Assembly: GCF_024228675.1 (NCBI RefSeq)
Contig: NZ_CP100461.1
Coordinates: 682,001-746,000, forward strand
Direction: 5' to 3'
DNA from: Salinigranum marinum
GTDB taxonomy: Archaea; Halobacteriota; Halobacteria; Halobacteriales; Haloferacaceae
Length of the DNA: 64,000 bases
In this document: piece by piece, positions 60,240 to 64,000 of the stretch
Layout of the letters: each line of letters opens with the position of its first letter
How positions within the stretch are numbered: the first letter of the stretch is position 1
Notes under the pieces: generated by a model
The model's input: the letters and a program-made list of their open reading frames with translations, nothing else
What the model was told of the DNA's origin: nothing
Databases searched by the model: none
Position numbers and translations under genes: made by a program

Positions 60240-60878
60240 TCATCGGTAGTGCCTGAACAGGACGGCTCGCACGTCGTCTTTCGTCCGTGCTCGTTCGGCC
60301 CCCCCGTCCGGGAGGTCGACCTCGTACTTCTCCTCGCCGCCGCCCGTCTCGCGCCACTTCCCGTCGTGGTCGTCGAGGAGGCTCATCACGGAGTTCAGTC
60401 GCGCCTCGTCGTTCGCCTCGTCTTCCGTCTCGTCGCTGTCGCTCGTCGGGTCGGGGCTGCTCGTCGTCGGGTCCTCGCTCCCAGCCGCGTCCTCGGCCGT
60501 CTCGGTCGCGTCTTCTCCCGCGTCCGCGTCGGCGCTCACCGCCCCCGTCCGGTCGTCACCGAGGCCGGTCAGCCCACCCGAGGCAGCGACGTCTCCGCCG
60601 TTCATGACGACGAATCCGCCGGTCCGGCCTGGCGTGTCCGTCGACGCGGTCGTGGACGCCGAGTCCGACGCCGTCTCTTCTGGGCCCGAGTCCGACGCCA
60701 TCTCCTCGGGATCCGTGTCCATCGCGGGCGAGAGTTCGCCGGCCTCGTCGGCCCGGTCCAGCAGGAATTCGAGCGCGTCGCGTGGTCTGACGTGGCCGTA
60801 CTCGACGTCGTCTTCGAGTCGGGCCTGGATCCAGCGGAGGCGCTCGCGCTGGTCGTCGGTGATCGAGATCGCTGGCAT
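60240..60878 (-). CDS. Protein with N-terminal helical DNA-binding-like domain and acidic linker
   Basis: 212-aa protein. Residues 1-45 (PAISITDDQRERLRWIQARLEDDVEYGHVRPRDALEFLLD) look like a short ribbon-helix-helix or helical domain common in haloarchaea. A 100-residue Asp/Glu/Ala/Thr-rich linker follows, then a conserved-looking C-terminal end (DGKWRETGGGEEKYEVDLPDG, then ARTKDDVRAVLFRHY). ATG at 60878 begins the first domain. Upstream of the F-x-W-C gene on the same strand; operon with the Dna2-like gene possible. Function unknown. Confidence 0.65.
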   Translation of the reverse strand: MPAISITDDQRERLRWIQARLEDDVEYGHVRPRDALEFLLDRADEAGELSPAMDTDPEEMASDSGPEETASDSASTTASTDTPGRTGGFVVMNGGDVAASGGLTGLGDDRTGAVSADADAGEDATETAEDAAGSEDPTTSSPDPTSDSDETEDEANDEARLNSVMSLLDDHDGKWRETGGGEEKYEVDLPDGGAERARTKDDVRAVLFRHYR

Positions 60879-61015
60879 GGTGAGCCGATTCACCGCGAGC
60901 GTGATGAATCTCCCTCCACCGTTCTCCGTTGTGATACTCGCGTGGCGGACGCACGGTTCGACGGGCCAGTGTGCCGGACCGACACGCTAAGGTGCGTGCC
61001 ACCCAACGTCCATCC

Positions 61016-61567
61016 ATGCGCGTCCGCGACTGGAAGGACATCCTCGCCGATGTGTCGTCCGACTCGACCGAGCAGGCGGGATGGCGTGCGGTGGCCGGGC
61101 AGCGTCGGACCGGCGTGGGGGAAGACCTCTACTTCGGTCACCCCTCACAGGGCGTCTACCATCTCAAAACGTACGCGAAGAACCCCTACGAGGTGAAAGG
61201 GATCGGCACCCAGGTCGCCCGGAAGGTCGACGGCGATCTCGACTCGTTGCTCCCGACGGACGATGAGGGTGGTCGGTTCGCCGTCCAGAGCCCGCCGGAG
61301 GACGAAGACCACGCGAAGACGATGGCTACGCGCCTCCAGGAAACCGTCCGGGTCCACAGCGAGACGCCGACCTCGCCGGAGGACTTCTTCGAGGATCTCA
61401 TGGAGGCGATCGAGAGTCCCGCGTTCGGCCCGATGGAGTACGAACTGAGCGACCGGCCGGACCGACTCGACGCACTGTCGTCGACGTTCGAGGAGAGCGA
61501 GGAGTTGCTCAACGCGGAGCTCGACGACCTCATCGACGACGACGAGATCGGCCGCGGCTTCGCCTGA
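61016..61567 (+). CDS. Conserved haloarchaeal protein of unknown function
   Basis: 183-aa acidic protein, not recognised. The centre has a conserved-looking GVYHLKTYAKNPYEVKGIGTQVARKVDGDLDSLLP segment. No membrane helix, cofactor motif or cysteine cluster. Divergent from the Dna2-linked gene at 60240-60878 with a 137-nt spacer. Likely cytoplasmic. Confidence 0.65.
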   Translation: MRVRDWKDILADVSSDSTEQAGWRAVAGQRRTGVGEDLYFGHPSQGVYHLKTYAKNPYEVKGIGTQVARKVDGDLDSLLPTDDEGGRFAVQSPPEDEDHAKTMATRLQETVRVHSETPTSPEDFFEDLMEAIESPAFGPMEYELSDRPDRLDALSSTFEESEELLNAELDDLIDDDEIGRGFA

Positions 61568-61641
61568 CCAGGCCACTTCGTCGCCCGGTCGTGAAACCAC
61601 AGTCCCTCGGTTTCAAATCCTCTCACCCCCTTGCCACTCGC

Positions 61642-62061
61642 ATGAGTGTTCGGCAGACGGTTCGCGACTACTACGAGGCGCTCCGGCGAGGTGAGCCGCT
61701 GTATCCGTACTTCGCGGAGCGATCCGACGTGGTCAAGGTAGGTGTCTTCTCTCGGCTGGTCGGCGGCGACGCCGTCGCCGAGGGGCTTCGCGAGCAGGGG
61801 CGGACGACCGACGACTGGACAGTCGACAGCCACGACCTCAGTGTCACGGAACGCGACACCTACGCTCGGTTCACGGATCGGGTCGACCTCTCGTGGACCG
61901 ACACCGCCGACGACGCCACCTACGCCTTCGAGACGCGCTGGAGCGGGGTGCTCGAACCGCGCGGCGGTGCGGACCCCGAGTGGGTGTTCGTCGACATGCA
62001 CGTCTCGGCCCCGCACGACAGAGCCCAGCCGGCCGGAGCCGACCGGTCCGGTTCGGTGTGA
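61642..62061 (+). CDS. NTF2-like (SnoaL/DUF3225-type) protein
   Basis: 139-aa protein with an NTF2-like fold: RQTVRDYYEALRRGEPLYPYFAERSDVVKVGVFSRLVGGDAVAEGLR and the beta-sheet TYARFTDRVDLSWTDTADDATYAFETRWSGVL. Reaction unknown. Start ATG at 61642 is preceded by an A-rich CACCCCCTTGCC stretch. The following membrane-protein gene starts 2 nt after its stop. Confidence 0.72.
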   Translation: MSVRQTVRDYYEALRRGEPLYPYFAERSDVVKVGVFSRLVGGDAVAEGLREQGRTTDDWTVDSHDLSVTERDTYARFTDRVDLSWTDTADDATYAFETRWSGVLEPRGGADPEWVFVDMHVSAPHDRAQPAGADRSGSV

Positions 62062-62063
62062 AC

Positions 62064-62306
62064 ATGGTCGGCCCGAGCATCACCGACGACGAGCGTCGGC
62101 TGGCCAACCGCCGTCTCCAACTCGGCTTCGTCGTGCTCGTGGGGGTCTCGGCCGGGCTGGTCGCACTCCAGGCCGGCGCGTCGACCCTCCAGGTCGGGAT
62201 CGCCGCCGTCGCCGGCTTCGGTCTCGGCGGCGCGCTCCTCCTGTGGCTCCGTCGGTGGTCCGCGCAGTTCCGGCGGGAGACGAACCGACGACGGTCGCGT
62301 CGCTGA
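62064..62306 (+). CDS. Small two-helix membrane protein
   Basis: 80-aa protein with two hydrophobic segments at residues 21-38 and 43-62 (GFVVLVGVSAGLVALQA, LQVGIAAVAGFGLGGALLLWL) and a basic Arg-rich tail. Co-transcribed with the NTF2-like gene upstream (2-nt gap). No known family. Confidence 0.65.
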   Translation: MVGPSITDDERRLANRRLQLGFVVLVGVSAGLVALQAGASTLQVGIAAVAGFGLGGALLLWLRRWSAQFRRETNRRRSRR

Positions 62307-62347
62307 GGTCGTCGAAAGGGAGGTCCGACCGGCCGGGGAGACTCGAC

Positions 62348-63310
62348 TCAGGGGTCGATCCGACGGATCCACCGCGAGGGGTCGTCGAGTTCCGCGCTCG
62401 TCGGGAGGTTCTCCGGCCGGTCCCAGACGCGGCTCGCCGCGGCCACCCCGCGGGCGTCGGCGACGCTCCGGAAGAACCGGGCACCGCGTTCGTACTGCCG
62501 CCGCTTGAGACCGAGACCGAGCAGTCGTCGGGCGAGCCGAGCGATGGGGCCGCCGCCCTGCCGTCGCGCGTCGAGTTTCGCGCGGAGGTCGCCGTACTCG
62601 TCGTCGAACGCCCGGTCCATCAGGAGTTCGGCGTACCCCTCGACGGCGGTCATGGCGACGTCGAGTTCCTCGAACGCCTCGCGGTCGAGGCTCCCCTCGG
62701 CGAGGGCGTCGAGGCCGCGCTCCATGCGCGTCTCGAGGTGCCCGGAGAGCCACGGCGCGGCTCCGAACTCCGCCGCGTGGGCCACCTCGTGGAAGGCGAT
62801 CCACCGACGGAACCGCGGGTACTCGACGTCCAGCAGGTCGGCGACCCGAACGATGTTCGGGTGGACGAAGTAGAGGCCGTGGTCGTCGTCGCCGTCCGCC
62901 AGGAGGAGCGGATCGTACTGCCCGAGGACGTGTCTGGCGAGAAACGAGAGGACGAACGCCATGGTCCCCGTGTTGACGACGCGCGTCACGCCCGGGAGCA
63001 CCGTCGCGCCGTGCTCCTCGATGGGGTGCATCACCCGCTCGAACGTCCGGATGTTGGCGTCGATCCAGTGGTGGCGGTTCTGTATCTCGATCGTCCGCGG
63101 GAGGTCGAACTCGACCTCGCCCACCGACTGGAGCCGCGTCCGTGCGTCCCTGACGTCGGCGGCGTACCCTTCCCGCTCCGCCGCCGTGAGCGCGAGCGAC
63201 CCGGCCTCGGTCGAGACCTGCGCGGCCTCGGCGACGGCCTCCCAGTCGATGGCTCCCGTGCCGTCGCCGGTCGATTCCGCGACCGCCCGAACGCTCCGAA
63301 ACAAGTTCAT
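62348..63310 (-). CDS. Zinc-dependent metalloprotease-like protein (DUF2342/F420-associated family)
   Basis: 320-aa protein with the HExxH-like FHEVAHAAEFGAAPWL (about residue 163) and VNTGTMAFVLSFLARHVLGQYDPLLL before it. Similar to the family of zinc-dependent metalloproteases found near coenzyme F420 genes in actinobacteria and haloarchaea. Signal peptide absent. Start ATG at 63310 is the first codon of the homology. No F420 genes are in view. Confidence 0.8.
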   Translation of the reverse strand: MNLFRSVRAVAESTGDGTGAIDWEAVAEAAQVSTEAGSLALTAAEREGYAADVRDARTRLQSVGEVEFDLPRTIEIQNRHHWIDANIRTFERVMHPIEEHGATVLPGVTRVVNTGTMAFVLSFLARHVLGQYDPLLLADGDDDHGLYFVHPNIVRVADLLDVEYPRFRRWIAFHEVAHAAEFGAAPWLSGHLETRMERGLDALAEGSLDREAFEELDVAMTAVEGYAELLMDRAFDDEYGDLRAKLDARRQGGGPIARLARRLLGLGLKRRQYERGARFFRSVADARGVAAASRVWDRPENLPTSAELDDPSRWIRRIDP

Positions 63311-63554
63311 GCGGTTCAGTCGGTGAGCGAGCGACAAAACCCTTCGGCCCGGGTTGTCGGCGACGTTCGCGTGGATCCGACCGGCGTCCACGTGGACGCG
63401 ACGGACCGTCCGAACGGCTGAATCCGTCCGTGATTGGAGCGAACACCGAGTGGACGCGGCGTGTCGCCAGGGCGATGTACCCTCGCCACGCTCGCGCCCG
63501 AACCCGATCCACTGACACCCACACGCTCATCCCCGTCGGAGCCAATGCGAACCC

Positions 63555-64000
63555 ATGCACGTCGATCACGTCGCCTTCGGCTGGGACGACCTCGACACGG
63601 TCCGGGCTGCGCTCGATGCGGTCGGGCTCCCGTTCGACGAGGGTGGGACCCACGCCGACGGCACGACACACATGGCGTTGACCGGCCTTCCGGACGGCTC
63701 GTACCTGGAGTACATCGCACCGACCCCGGGGACGAACCCCGAAGCCGCGGGGTTTTGGCCCGCGGCGCTCGCCGCCCGCGCCGGCCCCGCGGCGTGGTGC
63801 GTCCGCGTCGACGACGTCGTCGCCGAGACGAAACGAGCGATCGACGCCGGCTTCGCGGTCGAGGGGCCGCTGCACGGCGGCCGCGACCGACCCGACGGCC
63901 GGCGCGTCGAGTGGGACCAGACGTTCGAGCGCGTCGACGCTCCCGACAGGTGGCTGTTCCCGTTCCCTCTCGTCGACCGCACGCCCCGGTCGTGGCGCGT
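63555..64000 (+). CDS. VOC/glyoxalase-like protein (partial, C-terminus beyond window)
   Basis: N-terminal 148 codons of a vicinal oxygen chelate family protein. MHVDHVAFGWDDLDTVRAALDAVGLPFDEGG is the first beta-alpha-beta unit with metal-binding His, followed by ALTGLPDGSYLEYIAPTPGTNPEA with the Glu ligand. The second half continues beyond the window edge. Substrate unknown; resembles the Glyoxalase_3-like group. Confidence 0.75.
   Translation, partial: MHVDHVAFGWDDLDTVRAALDAVGLPFDEGGTHADGTTHMALTGLPDGSYLEYIAPTPGTNPEAAGFWPAALAARAGPAAWCVRVDDVVAETKRAIDAGFAVEGPLHGGRDRPDGRRVEWDQTFERVDAPDRWLFPFPLVDRTPRSWR

Overview
The window is chromosomal DNA of a halophilic archaeon (class Halobacteria). The sequence is GC-rich, and the predicted proteins are strongly acidic and Asp/Glu-rich. 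Many genes appear leaderless, with a TATA-like element about 25-30 nt before the start codon, and the information-processing genes are archaeal: L7Ae, L24e, L21e, RpoF, aMBF1, Lsm, TmcA, Lhr, Dna2-like helicase and EF-1 alpha/beta. Gene order from about 34 to 50 kb resembles what I remember of Haloferax and relatives (rpl21e-rpoF-DUF655-rsmA-mscS-hemK2; EF-1 beta with an HVO_2753-type zinc finger; rpl1-rpl10-rpl12; mvk-ipk). I cannot place the genus. I see no insertion sequence, prophage, CRISPR array or rRNA. The only recognisable tRNA is tRNA-Leu(GAG).

Layout. 1-6 kb: an AlaX-type editing protein cut by the window edge, aMBF1, tRNA-Leu, a Tat-exported cupredoxin and purF. 5.7-13 kb: rpl37e/lsm divergent from rnj (RNase J), with a structured non-coding stretch between them, then idsA (isoprenoid chain synthesis), gltX, nrpR and a cyclase-family hydrolase. 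13.7-18.9 kb: ferredoxin and a fixA-fixB-fixCX electron-transfer operon with an extra small gene. 19-24.8 kb: a GNAT protein with an HTH domain, tmcA and a soluble receiver/PAS histidine kinase. 25-26.6 kb: rpl7ae-rps28e-rpl24e-ndk. 26.8-28.5 kb: a methanethiol oxidase/selenium-binding protein with a 2Fe-2S ferredoxin behind a palindromic operator. 29-34.4 kb: an EF-1 alpha coupled to a CapA-like phosphoesterase, a dUTPase/dCTP deaminase-like protein and a tandem pair of MetE-family proteins. 34.5-45 kb: translation and transcription genes. 45.7-51 kb: M42 peptidase, mvk-ipk of the mevalonate pathway, and an RNase Z-like hydrolase. 51-64 kb: lipoprotein, Lhr helicase, a C2H2 zinc-finger protein, a Dna2-like nuclease-helicase with two low-complexity partners, and several haloarchaeal proteins of unknown function.

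Sequence features most worth a second look. (1) Three short palindromes lie in frame inside the ATP-binding domain of the histidine kinase. They encode VEHGST-like peptides, and base changes in one arm are mirrored in the other. (2) The ribosomal protein L24e has lost three of its four zinc-ligand cysteines and gained a long Ala/Glu tail. (3) Perfect inverted repeats overlap or abut the TATA boxes of two sulfur-related operons (methanethiol oxidase and MetE). (4) A structured leader or ncRNA lies between lsm and rnj. (5) The first protein of the MetE pair lacks the expected zinc ligands. (6) The fixB product carries a duplicated helical module at its N terminus. (7) A small protein next to Dna2 has two F-x-W-C motifs. 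All functional statements are inferences from sequence reading; no database search was run.
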